A DNA stretch of 64,000 bases, taken from Rozella allomycis CSF55 (lineage: Eukaryota; Rozellomycota). Below, piece by piece: positions 35,734 to 46,909 of the stretch. Below the pieces are notes generated by a model. It saw nothing but the letters and a program-made list of their open reading frames with translations. It was not told the origin of the DNA and did no database searches. Position 1 is the stretch's first letter. The number at the start of each line of letters is the position of its first letter. The position numbers and the translations under genes are program-made. The stretch covers positions 79,341 to 143,340 of the forward strand of contig KE561047.1 in assembly GCA_000442015.1 (NCBI GenBank), given 5' to 3'.

Positions 35734-36303
35734 ATGAACAGAACAAATCCACTCTCCAAACTCCCTCTAGAAAAAATAAATGAAAGAAAAATGAAAAATC
35801 GGCTATCAGCGTTAGAGTCACGTCAAAGAAAAAAGAGGAAAATGGAAGAGATGGAGTTTGAAAATATCAGTCTCAAAGACGAAAATGAATTTCTTCGAAA
35901 TAAAATCAGAATCCTGGAAGAAAGTCATGCAAAGTTGCAAGAGACTGTTCAAGAACTATCCAACCGCATGAGCGTCACAGAAAAACCGTGCCTCAATCCT
36001 GACCCTTCACCTGATGTTTCACCGTGGACTAACACCGCCAAAGATGTATTTTTGGGTAAAGATCAAATCCAAAATGAAGCTGTGTGGACAGTAAGCCGCA
36101 AACCATTAAAAGACCTCCCATGTCGTACTTATCGATTTCCTGGTCGCCTTCTTGCAGTTTGCAGTCTAAAGTATTCCGAGCATCCGGAACAGCTCTTTAC
36201 CCGATTAATACATGCGTTGTGGACTCCCCAAAGGATTATTCTTTTGATGCTTGCTTTGATCAAGTTTTTCAGGATTTATTTTCGCAAGTTTTTTAATAAA
36301 TGA
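35734..36303 (+). CDS. bZIP transcription factor with C-terminal membrane helix
   Basis: Single exon, 189 residues from the first in-frame ATG. The basic region NRLSALESRQRKKRK (N-x7-R type) is followed by a leucine zipper of about five heptads (EFENISLKDENEFLRNKIRILEE). At the C-terminus a hydrophobic stretch (IILLMLALIKFFRIYF) ends three basic residues from the stop, like a tail anchor. ER-tethered bZIPs (ATF6, CREB3, plant bZIP28) sense unfolded proteins; Hac1/XBP1 lack the membrane helix. An unfolded-protein-response role is inferred. Confidence 0.75.
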   Translation: MNRTNPLSKLPLEKINERKMKNRLSALESRQRKKRKMEEMEFENISLKDENEFLRNKIRILEESHAKLQETVQELSNRMSVTEKPCLNPDPSPDVSPWTNTAKDVFLGKDQIQNEAVWTVSRKPLKDLPCRTYRFPGRLLAVCSLKYSEHPEQLFTRLIHALWTPQRIILLMLALIKFFRIYFRKFFNK

Positions 36304-36443
36304 AAATTGACTCGACATTTTATAATTTATTACTAGATTGGACTCTATTCCCCAAAACATTCACTATATTAGATATTGAACGGTTAAAAGTAAGAAGAAA
36401 AAAAGGTATTAATACTTGCAACTTTATTCATTTTACATTAAAA

Positions 36444-38527
36444 CTACAGCATTGTGCAAAATGAAAATGTTTTTCTCCTTTTTGTTATTTTCACTGTGTG
36501 CCGTTGAACATTTGAATCATGATAATAAGAAAGTCTTTGAGCTTCTAAATCTAATTTAAACATGCCATCGGACACTTGAATATTAACCTCCTCGGGATTT
36601 CTATAATGGTATTTAGGCAAAAATATTTCCGTAGGCAAAGCGTCATTGCCAGACATGCTGGTAAATTCAAATATGAAATCTCCATTGTGACAATTAAAGG
36701 ACAAAATCTTTGGGATACCATTGATTTTCAAAGGATATGGCCGGATAGCAGCTTCTAAAGCTCTGCCCCCTTTAAACTTTGTTATTAGTGAAGAATTTAA
36801 TTCATTTTCTTCAAGCCTGACTTCATTGTTGTAAATCGAAAGATCCTCTCCATTCCATTGATCTCCCCACATATTATTATTGTCAGATGTGTAATTCCAT
36901 ATTGTACAATTGAGTAAATTATTTTCTATCGCATGTAAGCAGGAGTCAAGGGCGCTGATTTGATTGGAGTAGTCATGGCTTAAGAACGATCTCTTTTGGT
37001 CCATGTCATAAGGGATTCCCATTTCACCAATTAAGCATGGATGTTGACCTTTTAAATAAGATGAAAAAATTCTACCTATTAAATCTGTACCTTCTTTTAA
37101 TATGTGTGCCAGTTGTCTTGAAAAGTTCCCTTTAATGCCTGGAAGGCCAAATGAAAAAGAGTGAAGCAATGTGGGATACCGGCCGTTTTTGTATCCAATG
37201 AAATCAACAGTAAGAAAAGCTGAAAATGCTTTTCGAATCAGTGTATAACCTATCAATTTTATATTATCTCTTTACCATCATACCAATGAGGGGCGTACAC
37301 GATGCGATCATGAGGGTCATTTATTGACCATCGAGGAGGCGATTCATTAACTGCAGGCTCTATAAATATTATCGCCTTGTTGTGGACTTTTCGTATTTCG
37401 TTCACATACTTCAATGCAAATGGTTTCCAAAAGTCTTCATGGAAATCAACTTTTAGCCTTGTCACAGGATCTTGAAAAAAGTAATCTTTCTTTAATATTT
37501 TTAATGTTTGTCTATCCCAGACGCCATGTTTTGCCCATATGCATTCACTTTCATTGTTCCAGGCCCTTACATTCCCTTTGTTGGCAATAACTGATTTATC
37601 AAATCTAAATCCAATCCGAGTAAATTTCCAATTTTCAATGCTTATGCTATTCCCTTCACCTAATATCATGCCCTCAAATGGTGTGGGTGTATTTCCTAAT
37701 CGTAGGTCGTGGTTGTAAGCGAACTTGGTTATATCTTCTATCCCAATGTAACCGTGAGATGGTTCATTGAATGTATCATAGCCAACAACAACAGTATCAT
37801 TTAATTCATGACGAACAATGGCAGAAACAAGTTGGAGAATGGAATTGATATAGTGTGATTGTAAGTATTCTTGAACTTGTACATTGTCGATGAACATATT
37901 CGGAGCAAATGTTTTCCCAGCAAAAAATAATGTGAACATAGTGCAACTAGCTAATTTGTAGTAATTTGAGGGCCAAATCATTTTTGGGTAATCTGCCGGG
38001 TTGGCATATAAATTATGAACTATAGCTGCTTCTGATTCGACCAAGTTTTCAAGAACAAAACCACATTTTTCTAATGTCCATCCAGGCGCTCCACTTCCAC
38101 CTGAGAATCTCGACCAAACATCTTGATGCGGATCAATGAAGACCTTAATTCCGTGCGCTTTAGCTTTTTTCAATATTTGTACGATGTATTCAATATATTC
38201 GAAGTCGTATATGCCACTTGTGAACGTATTGATTATATCTTACGGTCCTTTGTGTTCAATCGCCTCCCATGTAACGCAAAACCGGATGAAATACATTCCC
38301 CAGTGTGCCAAACGCTCAAAGTGTTCGTCTGCTTCCTCCAAGGGAAAGGGCCGGCCAACAAAACTGACATTACGATGGTCGAAAAACCCGTCTTTAACAT
38401 GTGAAGGGATATAAGGAGAATACGGAAGCTTACAATTTCCTGACAAATTAACTCCTCTTAACATTAAAACTCTTCCGTGTCTGTCTGTGAACCACCTTCC
38501 GTTAATGTTCAAAGAATTGTCATCCAT
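36444..38527 (-). CDS. GH5 glucosylceramidase/endoglycoceramidase
   Basis: Predicted 676 residues from three exons (introns 27 and 26 nt). (beta/alpha)8 barrel of GH5: NINGRWFTDRHGRVLMLRGVNLSG at the start, FIDPHQDVWSRFSGG, the acid/base Glu in DTFNEPSHG and the nucleophile in LIGEMGIPYD. WSINDPHDRIVYAPHWYDG precedes the 26-nt intron. This arrangement and a C-terminal beta-sandwich match fungal EGCrP1/2 enzymes, which hydrolyse glucosylceramide or steryl glucosides. No signal peptide, consistent with the intracellular fungal enzymes. Confidence 0.92.
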
Positions 38528-38752
38528 ATTTGTTGATGCTATTTATGGAAGGGGTTGGAATAAGTCTATATATTCCCCAAAGTCTAATCAAGAAAGTGAC
38601 ATCATTTATTTCTGAATCTTGTTTCAATAATTACGAAAAGTCCAAAACGCATTGATGAATGAAAATCTTGTACTATTCATATCCTTTTTGTAGTGACGAA
38701 AAAAAACATTAAGAGTGTTAAACTTAATTTTAAAGTGCAGATGTTAAATATT

Positions 38753-40551
38753 ATACAAAGGACCATTCTGTAACGATTCAAATCACGCGGAGGCCAGATA
38801 GTCAAAGAAAAATGTAGAGTACTTTGCTTTCACTTTTATAGGATCTTAATTACAAACAATGAAGATGAAAATTCAGTGGAGCATATTCTAGATGATAATC
38901 TGGTCCTGTCTGTTGCGGGTATTTAATAGATTTAGAAAATATTAGCTTCGCAAGATCCAATACTATTAAAAATCCAAGACAAAATAAAGAAAAGCATTAT
39001 AGAGTGGAAATCAAAAGAAGATTTAAATCTATTTTTGCAAACGTCAAAATCTTTGATAAATAACAACGAGTCTTCAGAGGTGAATATTCCAAACCCAGAT
39101 CCCATATTTTCCGTCGAAGGAAATCAAAGAACCAGCACTCCCTTAGCAGAAGAAAAGAAAATAAGACAATCTGAATCTGACAATGGTATAAATACTATGA
39201 AGATATTGATAGACCTTTCTAAAAAATCAAATCCATTTATTCCTGTCTCGAACGCTACTTTTGATATCACTAAAGATGAAAAAGATTTGTTTTTGAAATT
39301 AATAAAGGATGGGTATGTGACTCGAGAGCTAAAAGAAATGGAACAAGAATTTACATCTAAAAGAAATGCAAAGTAATCCTGCATAGTATTGTGTATAGAA
39401 TTTTGATAGGAACATGGAATGTGAATGGAAAACCGCCTTTAGGTGAATCGCTCGGCCCCTGGCTTAGACAGTCAACGGAGCCTGATTTAGTCATTTTGGG
39501 GTAAACTTTGATTGTTGTTTAAGAGAGTTTTCAAGAGTTGGATTTAAGCGCTGAGGCATTTCTATTAAAGGAGAGTGCGAGGGAGAGTGAATGGACAGCA
39601 GCAGTTGATGAAGGATTAAAATCAACGTATCGTTCAAGATATCGAAGGGTAGCATCCAAAATACTTGTGGGGATGTTATTGTTAATATTTTCAAAGATGG
39701 AACATGTGTCAAGCATCAATGACATTGTTTATTCGTCAATTGGTTGTGGGATTCTTGGCATGATGGTAATTTTGATTCTTAAATTTCCAAAGGGCAATAA
39801 AGGGGCTGTTGGGATTAGATTGAGATTTTATGATTCCTATTTATGTTTTGTGAATTCCCATTTAGCAGCTGGAACAGAGCAAGTAGCAAGAAGAAATCAA
39901 GATTTCTCTGACATTAGCAAGAAAATGATGTTTACGCTTCCCATTCAAGGCTCTTCAATTTATTCTCAACAATACTACAACAGATGGCTATCAAATATTT
40001 CTACCAATGAAGTAATTGCCAATGGAAACAATGTGGACTATTCAATTTATACTTGCGAGTAATTTTTTCATCTTTCATTCAAAGCATTCTATTTTGGATG
40101 GGGGATTTGAACTATCGAATCGCCCTTGGTGATGTTCAAGTAAAGGCGATGATCGAATACAATTAATACATGAAATTGCTTCCGTTTGACCAAGTAAACA
40201 TTTCATTTAAAATATTATTTGCTTTTAAAAGAGAAAAGGGCAAACTTGGTATTTCAGCAATACCAGGAAGCCCAAATTACTTTCCCGCCAAGTTACATCG
40301 TAAAAATCTAATTTTTTATTTATTGTTGTGAGAAACGAAGGACTCCTTCGTGGTATGATAGAATTTTGTGGCGTAAGAATGATGATGTTGAGAACCCCTA
40401 TCATATCAATCACAAAAATGAGCGATCATAAACCTGTGAGCGCTTCTTTCAACATCAAAGTAATTTATAATTTTTTGTTATGAATGATTAAAATAATAGA
40501 CAAAGAAAAACATGATAAAGTTCATCAAAATGTTATCAGAGGTTTGAAAAC
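38753..40551 (+). pseudogene. OCRL-like inositol 5-phosphatase copy, decayed at 3' end
   Basis: Exons contain the 5-phosphatase catalytic domain: GTWNVNGKPP, FQELDLS, GCGILGMM + GNKGAVGIR (across a 27-nt intron), FVNSHLAAG, and FWMGDLNYRI. The 3' part is homologous to 13310-13610 of copy B but damaged: a 32-base deletion near 40295 after PPSY, Cys to Tyr in PSWCDRILW (40354), frameshifts, and it stops at about 40551, before ASH-RhoGAP. A stop near 40164 also interrupts the frame. The upstream exons look intact (VEHILDDN), and the start was not resolved. A 5-phosphatase lacking its last motif would be inactive. Confidence 0.7.
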
Positions 40552-40585
40552 GTAATGATTGTACGTAAAGCAAAATGAAAAAGTA

Positions 40586-40607
40586 CGCTCCAAGGTAGAC
40601 TCGAACT

Positions 40608-40642
<35 letters not shown>

Positions 40643-40659
40643 AATTGCGCCATAAGAGC
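40586..40659 (-). tRNA. tRNA-Asn (GTT)
   Basis: 74-nt cloverleaf on the minus strand with D-loop box GGCGCAATTGGTTAGCGCG, anticodon loop CTGTTAAC giving GTT, and T-loop GGTAG-TTCGAGT-CTACC. No intron. One weak pair in the acceptor stem. It lies 35 bases after the truncated end of the OCRL-like copy. Confidence 0.93.
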
Positions 40660-40789
40660 TACGTTGGAAGGCAAAACAATTTGACAGATGAAAAGTGAAT
40701 AAATGTGTAAGCTTAAAATTGTAAGCAATAATCAATAAAATATCGATTATTCCAATTCAAATGTTTCAAATAATAGCTTTAATTTATTT

Positions 40790-41594
40790 CTATATCTCCA
40801 AGTCGGCGTCTGGATCTTCTTCATCAAAGTCTTCCGTTGCATCCAATGTATAGATAATTTCGCTCTTTCGTGTGTACGGTAATTCTACATTTTCTTTTGC
40901 CATTTTTTGTGATTCGGTTAATTCGAGATTGAATGATGAGGTAACTTGACCTTCGGGATTAGAAGGCCCTGACTTTAACGCCTGTTTTGACTCTCGTGGC
41001 TCTGCAATAAGTTGACCATTTTTATTGTATATCTTAAATTCCAACTTGTCGATTTTGCCGGAACTCTTCTTTACCAATGATGTACACACCAAGAAGTCAC
41101 TTTCATTAGCCATTTGAGCGCCATCCAATAAAAACTCCTCCAAATTCATTTCTTGTATCAGATGATCATGATGTTCTACTGAAAGCTCGACATCACAAAG
41201 AGATTCTAAAGAGAGGCGATCAAAGGTATTATTTCTGAAAGAATGACTAAGCATCAACACATGATTTTTTCCTGATGCTGTTATTAAAAGACAAAAAACA
41301 CTTACCAATCCTAAGGTAGGTGAATACCTCTTTAACTAGCCGATCATCAATGTTGTCCACTATGACCACAAAGGTTTCCATATTTCTCGATTCCATATTT
41401 AAGTCCTCTATCGAACTTAGTACTGTTGTACGTGGCAAAATGTGCTTCCAAAACTTCTTATCGTCACTTATCACAAGGGCTTCTTTTTTGATAATGTTTA
41501 CTAAATATTTCACCAAGGGATAGCATGATTGATGAAAAGTACTTTTTATGAGCGCACATCTAGTTTTCTCTTTAAAGATACTCTCAAAAGACAT
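40790..41594 (-). CDS. ELP5: Elongator complex subunit 5
   Basis: Two exons around a 28-nt intron give 258 residues. The N-terminal RecA-like half (VVIVDNIDDRLVKEVFTYL, VLMLSHSF) and the end ELTESQKMAKENVELPY ... DFDEEDPDADLEI are the marks of ELP5/Iki1. With ELP4 and ELP6 it forms the ring that binds tRNA and supports wobble-uridine modification; cytoplasm and nucleus. Shares the tail pattern with fungal and animal ELP5. Confidence 0.9.
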
Positions 41595-41886
41595 ATTCTA
41601 ACGTGGCTTGGCTCTACAAATGTAAAGTGTTGTCCTAACTTTTCCTGAAAATATTAAATTAGGTAACTAATTATTGATTAATGCTCCGTCAAAAGATATA
41701 TTGAAAAATTAGCCAACAATGATTCATGAATGATGCGAACTAACAAGAGAATTGGATTGTCAGTTGCTTCATTGATAATTTGATAATTGATTGAAATTTT
41801 TTGTTCAACAGAAAACTTTCAAGTGCTCATGAAGAGAAATCGCTTTATTAATTAACTCGTCACTCGTATATGCATTTTTTCTAACA
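41595..41886. other. Intergenic, nothing recognised
   Basis: AT-rich spacer between the ELP5 start and the ferredoxin stop; no frame, RNA gene or repeat seen. Confidence 0.5.
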
Positions 41887-42335
41887 TCAATGTGGCTTTG
41901 GCTTATATCCATCAACAGCCATGTTTCTAGTAACTTTTGGAACGGTAATCTTCATTCCATTTAATGCGGAAGACACCTTGACTTGACATCCAAGTCTAGA
42001 CCTGGGTTGATAAAGAGATATGCATATTACGTATCAGTTAACCCAAAAGCTAAATCAAGCATATCATTCTCTTCATCTGACGGCTCAGGTAATTTCTTGT
42101 AGATTTCCTCTTCCAAAATTACGTGGCATGTGGAACAAGCCAAGGAACCTTCACATGCACCTTCTAAGTCTACATTATTTTCATGTGCCAATTCCAGTAA
42201 ATTCTGACCTTCTTTCGCTTGAACTTTTACATTTTCGCCCTCAGCTGTGACAAATGTGACATTCACTAAGTTTGATTTGTTTCGAAATAAGGCATTTCGC
42301 GCAAAACAGGGGAGAAGCGATCTAATGTTTAGCAT
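41887..42335 (-). CDS. YAH1: Mitochondrial [2Fe-2S] ferredoxin (adrenodoxin type)
   Basis: Two exons around a 29-nt intron, 139 residues. Presequence with Arg/Ser/Leu ([18 protein letters not shown]), then [27 protein letters not shown] with three cluster Cys, [14 protein letters not shown], and after the intron SRLGCQVKV with the fourth Cys; [18 protein letters not shown] closes. Passes electrons from ferredoxin reductase for Fe-S cluster and haem A synthesis in the matrix. Confidence 0.95.
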
Positions 42336-42421
42336 TAGTAAATTTCAGATAACGGTATTTCGGAAATTCACTAACTATATGCACTGTCGCTTTATAAAGT
42401 GTTTTAGGTGATACCAAACAA

Positions 42422-42467
42422 GCCCGGCTAGCTCAATCGGCAGAGCGTGAGACTCTTAATCTCAAGG
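42422..42467 (+). tRNA. Truncated tRNA-Lys (CTT), copy 1
   Basis: 5' 46 bases of tRNA-Lys, GCCCGGCTAGCTCAATCGG through the CTT anticodon, cut at the N at 42468; no T-arm. Identical to the copies at 55277 and 60904 as far as it goes. Probably a contig end in a repeated tRNA, not a real gene break. Confidence 0.8.
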
Positions 42468-42552
42468 TNTAAACGCTACGTTAAAGCAAAGGTTTCTAAT
42501 TTAATTCAAATACTGAACCTACTTTATGGACCCAATGACTTGTCTGGGGGTA

Positions 42553-42701
42553 GATCATTTCCCCGCACCACTTTGGTCATTTCCCCGCACCACCTTAATA
42601 AAACTGTGAAAAAATGTCATTTGCCCGCACCATTTGTCATTTGCCCGCACCACCTTAATAAAAATGTCATTCCTCCGCACCACCGGTCATTTCCCCGCAC
42701 C
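42553..42701. repeat. Six subterminal repeats of CATTTCCCCGCACCACC type
   Basis: Six copies of an about 17-base unit (CATTTSCCCGCACCAYY, with variants) spaced 20-40 bases, directly outside the matched inverted repeat at 42702-42748. Likely part of the left end of the MULE element; the mirror set on the right is missing because the sequence stops at the N at 44763. Confidence 0.7.
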
Positions 42702-42748
42702 ACCTAGAAAACCCATAAGGTGACCTTGTAAAGACAATTTGTCTATAT
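42702..42748 (+). repeat. MULE left terminal inverted repeat (inner part)
   Basis: 47 bases beginning ACCTAGAAAACCCATAAGG are an exact reverse complement of 44716-44762. They bracket the transposase. The right copy stops at an N, so the real repeat is longer. Confidence 0.9.
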
Positions 42749-42844
42749 AAATATTTTGAATCCCCCATAGTATCACGTCTTATTATGAATTTCAAATTCG
42801 TTATAAGTAATGGTAGACTTACTTTTTTGAAACTTTTACATTAA

Positions 42845-44699
42845 ATGCACGGTGCACCCTGGTCACATTTTTTTATGCCTCCTTTCGGATTATTCCACGA
42901 GGGTAACGCAGAGAATTTTGAGTGTGCCAGAGAACAACTTATAAATGAGTTAAAGCTTGCGCCATTTGTTAACGGAGGTGGAGCGCGAAAGAGATTAAAG
43001 TGTCTTGCGTGCGATGAAAACTCGGCAGAAAGAAAGTAACTAAATCATATAACCATAATAGAATGTTTGATTGTCGAGGTGGAAAAACTTGTTCTGTGAG
43101 GTACAAGTTGGTTATTTGCGCTTGCAAAAAGTACTTTTTCTACCGTAATGGAGAACAACATGACCATGCAATACAATGTACCAGGACATTTCGCAAGATT
43201 GAAGAAGACATTATATCCTTGGTACAAGACAACCCTGTTGAGTCCAATCGAAAAATACGAAAGCTAATAGAAATAGAAAAAAAGCGGGGAAGAATAGGGC
43301 GTTCATTAAAATCCAAACAAATTACCTCGTTAAAAGATAGAGTCAAACGAAAGCTAGGCCATACTAATAAAATTGGTGATCTAAGTAAAATCTTTACCTA
43401 CTCTAAAAATAGAAAAAAAAAATTAAAAACTTACCGGAGGACATTATCATTTTGATTTCGGAAACTGAAGACGGTGAACCCTGTCTTGGATCTGGTACAG
43501 ATGCCGATCCATTTATTGTTGGTTTTACCAACACAGCCGCTTTACGTCGTTACGCTGAAGCGAACACCGCCTTAAATGAGAAAATTATGATGCATTTTGA
43601 TGAAACCTTTAAAGTCTCCGAAATTAGGTAAAATGTTGTCTTACCCTTTATTAGATATCAAGTCATTGTTTTTGGATTGTCAGACATTAACGGACAATTT
43701 CATCTTGCTGGTTTAGCCGTTTCATCGCACCGAAGGGCTTCGGAATATAAATTTTTAATGTCCAAATTTGCTGACGCTCTAATGAAGCATGAAGAGATAC
43801 AATTCTGTCCAGCCTTTGTAATGTCAGATTGTTCAAGCGCAATATCCAATGGGGTTATTGCAGCCATTGAAGAGTGTTACGAAAGCTCGCCGCTTATTCT
43901 TATGTGCTCCTTCCACGTTATAAAGGCTGTAAAGGCTAAATTAGATGAATATCCAATGCAACATGATACAAAAGTGGCTCTCTGGAGCACGCAAATAAAA
44001 CCTGTACTTAATGCCATGGTGAAAACAAAATCCGATTCCGAATTCAGCCAAAAATCAAAGGTACTAAAACGAGTTATTCTTAACAATTTAAATTTGGCTT
44101 TTTGGAAGTACTTGGATGAAACTTGGTTGTCCAATCCTGTTTGGAGTTATTGGCAAACCTACCATACTCCTCCCGGCTATACGTGCACGAACAATGCTGT
44201 TGAATCATTTAACAAATTCTTTAAGCGAGACTACACTTTAAGAAGGAACCACGCAATAGGAATGGTTATGGATCTCTGCATTGAAGCATTACGAGACTAT
44301 ACGAGTGCTGAAAATCGACAAAAACCATTCATGACTAAACGAAAGTACGTGAAGAAAGATCATGACAAAGTGTTGGAGTTATGTAGGAAAATGGAAGTTT
44401 TGAGAAGCAATGCTCATAGCGCTACATTGAAGTACAAATCAAAGGAATGGAAATGTACTGTGAATCTTGAAACTCAAGCATGTTCTTGCCGCACATACTT
44501 GTATTGGGCTAAATGTGTTCATGTACCACTAGCGTATTACTTATTAAAGAAAGAAAGTCCAGATGGGGTTCCTGACATGAGAAAGTTAAGACCGCGCAAA
44601 AAGAAGACAAAAGCTACTGATTCCTCCGGTGAAGAGGACGAAAATAGTCAAAGAAATCGTAAGAAAGTTGTGCGAAGCAAGGCACTCAATTACGATTAA
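42845..44699 (+). mobile_element. MULE transposase with SWIM finger
   Basis: Three exons: MHGAPWSHFF... with CLAC, a 26-nt intron, a Cys/His segment ending HDH (FLYWCH/WRKY-GCM1-like DNA-binding finger), then the transposase core, interrupted by a 27-nt intron in VSEIR|YQVIVFG. Catalytic D, D, E candidates: HFDETFK, MSDCSSA and NNAVESFN. A SWIM finger (CSCRTYLYWAKCVH) and a Lys-rich tail end it. The reading frame must shift once at a run of ten A (43423-43432) between KNRK and LPEDIII: a sequencing error or an inactivating change. Plant-like MULE class, also known in microsporidia and fungi. Confidence 0.9.
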
Positions 44700-44715
44700 A
44701 TAAATTCTTTATTTT

Positions 44716-44762
44716 ATATAGACAAATTGTCTTTACAAGGTCACCTTATGGGTTTTCTAGGT
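44716..44762 (-). repeat. MULE right terminal inverted repeat (truncated)
   Basis: Exact inverted partner of 42702-42748, ending at the N at 44763. Confidence 0.9.
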
Positions 44763-44763
44763 N

Positions 44764-44900
44764 GGCCTGAAGAGGAGAAACTTGCAGAGTCTCCATCAAA
44801 GAAAGAATCCAAGAAGAAGAAGAAAGATGTTTTGATTGAATATGACCAAGAAGAAGCCCCTGAAACTCCTAGAAGAAGGTCAACCAGAAGAGCAAAATGA
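44764..44900 (+). CDS. C-terminal end of an unknown nuclear-type protein
   Basis: Open from the N at 44763 to TGA at 44898-44900: about 45 residues, ESPSKKESKKKKKDVLIEYD then PETPRRRSTRRAK. The basic, Ser/Pro-containing tail suits a chromatin or nuclear protein. The rest is not in the window. Convergent with LIG4. Confidence 0.5.
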
Positions 44901-44934
44901 CTTTGAAAGAACAAAATAAACTTTGAAACCAAAA

Positions 44935-46146
44935 TTATTCGAATTTATTTAAATAACGATTTTTAAATTCTTTTACAGTTTCTTCAACGTTATAAGAAAG
45001 CTTACTAATGTCGATTTTGCTTATCAGTTCCTTAAATTCTTCTACTGTGACAGGCTCTGTGTAGCTATCGCCGTAGCAATCAACTAAATTTCTAAATGAT
45101 TGAAGAGTTTCTTTATTAGCAAATATCATAAAAGAAGGCTTAAATGGAATCAATCGTTTTTCTTCAATGCATTTGAAAACCCAGTCAATTCGTGCAATGT
45201 TGAATCTTCCATCCACAATAAAACTTTTTTCTTTTAGTCCATTTGGTTTTCCTGAAATAATACAAAAAGTGTTTGAAGATGGATTTTGAGTCAGCGACCC
45301 GCCAAATTTCGCAATTAAAATTTCCAATTGGTTCTTTTCGGTTTTTTCATCCCCGTGAGATACACAAAATTCTTTATTAGAAAAAAATGATCCAACTTGT
45401 TTAACATCTTTAACATCAGCCGATACATATAATGAACTCACAGTTGGCTTCTTTACGGTCTTTCTTTTTCTTTTCATGCCGCCTAAACTTGAGTAATCTT
45501 GAAGTGATTTAAGAGCTAATCTTCCTTCTGCTAATTGTCTGAGATGATTCATTTCTATTCAAATTCATAAAGCCAATTTACCAGATAGAGTCATGCAGTC
45601 CACATACTTCTTGTCTTCCCTAATTCCAACAAACCTAGGAAATCTTAAAGTGTATCCACAAGCGTATTGTGTTGATTCAACAATCTGAGTGGCCTTCACT
45701 GTAATGACTGGACAATCATTGTAATTTGAAATTATCAAATCCGGTTTTTCTCTGCTAGGCGGCGCCAATGAAAACCAAGTTGGGCAATTAGAAGGATTGA
45801 ATGGTTTAGCAAACGGCAGAATTCTATTTCTTATTTCCGCTAATTGTTCAAATGAATAGCCGCTGCCTATCTTACAAAATGATAGAAATCTTTATTAAAG
45901 TATTATTATTATATACTTTGGTTCCAAATCCGCTGAATTATTCAAAATGGCGCACATAAAAGTAGAAACCTGACCAGGGTTTCTCTTGCCAAAATAAGCT
46001 CCGACAAGCAAAACATCTAAATCATCCTGTAAACCTTCCATGTATTCTGGTTTAATTTTAATCCACTTATTTGATCTATTCCCTGGCTCATATTTGGATT
46101 GAGAATGTTTAATCACCAATCCTTCTTCTCTGTTGGCTATAGCCAA
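44935..46146 (-). CDS. LIG4: DNA ligase IV, 3' part
   Basis: Begins after the N at 46147 with LAIANREEGLVIKH (ligase motif IV), then WIKIKPEYMEGLQDDLDVLLVGAY (motif V, the catalytic-domain Lys pair), KIGSGYSFEQL, an OB fold with RFPRFVGIREDKKY and CMTL, and two C-terminal BRCT repeats ending VDCYGDSYTEPV...RYLNKFE. Non-homologous end joining with XRCC4. Introns near 45870-45895 and 45555-45570 are inferred; frames differ between exons. The adenylation-domain start with the active-site Lys is missing because of the N. Confidence 0.9.
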
Positions 46147-46147
46147 N

Positions 46148-46909
46148 GCGACAAATTTGATATTTTGAACAAGGTAAGAATAGTCTCTCAATCAAGTACT
46201 ACGAGTGATTGTAAATTTGTATTGATGATGAATATAATACACTGAAAAGGCTTTTATGAGCAAGCGACAGGGTTCTTTGCGACATTCAAAAGTCTTTACA
46301 TAAACTATTGCTCTCTAGTACTTAGAGAAAGAACAAATGGATAATTTGCATATGGATCAGTGAATCACTGAAAATAGTAGACAAAGTGTACCTTGAAAAT
46401 GAAAGTTTTTTTAACCAATACTTTGGAAATTGGATAGGATGTCTTAGCCTTCCGACATCAAAGTGAGATTTTGGAATGAATTTACCAAGCCCGACCTGTA
46501 CAGTTTCCATTTAGGTCCTAGACTTAGAAAAGTTAGTTACTCTACTGTCTACATCATCGCACAAGTTCAAGAATTTATGGCATCTGTCTTAATGCTATAT
46601 ATCACTGTCTTTTCGGTTCTGCATTTCAGATAGAATCTCAACAAAATGATATCTCGACCATCTTTAACTCAATTACCTACATGGGCTGCCTTGGAACTCC
46701 AGCGACCATCGCATCGAGACCTATCTTCATTTGACTTGTACGTAATATGTGACAACAACCCTAAAACATTTTATTTCATTTGAGGACGTCTTTTAATGGC
46801 ACTGGCGGTAACAAAATGATTCTCGCAAAAGGAGCTTGATTACACTTCGCTGGAAAGCATACATTCAGGAATAGAATTAATCGATAGCCATAACTATTTT
46901 ATTTATTTA
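46148..46909. other. Intergenic with short unassigned frames
   Basis: No certain gene. 46322-46510 (minus, 62 codons, METVQVGLGKFIPKSHFDVG) has mixed character and may be a small gene with a 24-nt intron near 46380. 46646-46783 (plus) encodes 45 residues (LTQLPTWAALE, FDLYVICDNNPKTF) and is followed in other frames by SFNGTGGNKMILAK; this order weakly resembles the start of glucose-6-phosphate isomerase and could be a decayed fragment. Both are low confidence. Confidence 0.3.

Noticed and set aside
35655-35783. A separate 42-residue protein
   Set aside because: Overlaps the bZIP start and shows no domain; better seen as an upstream ORF.
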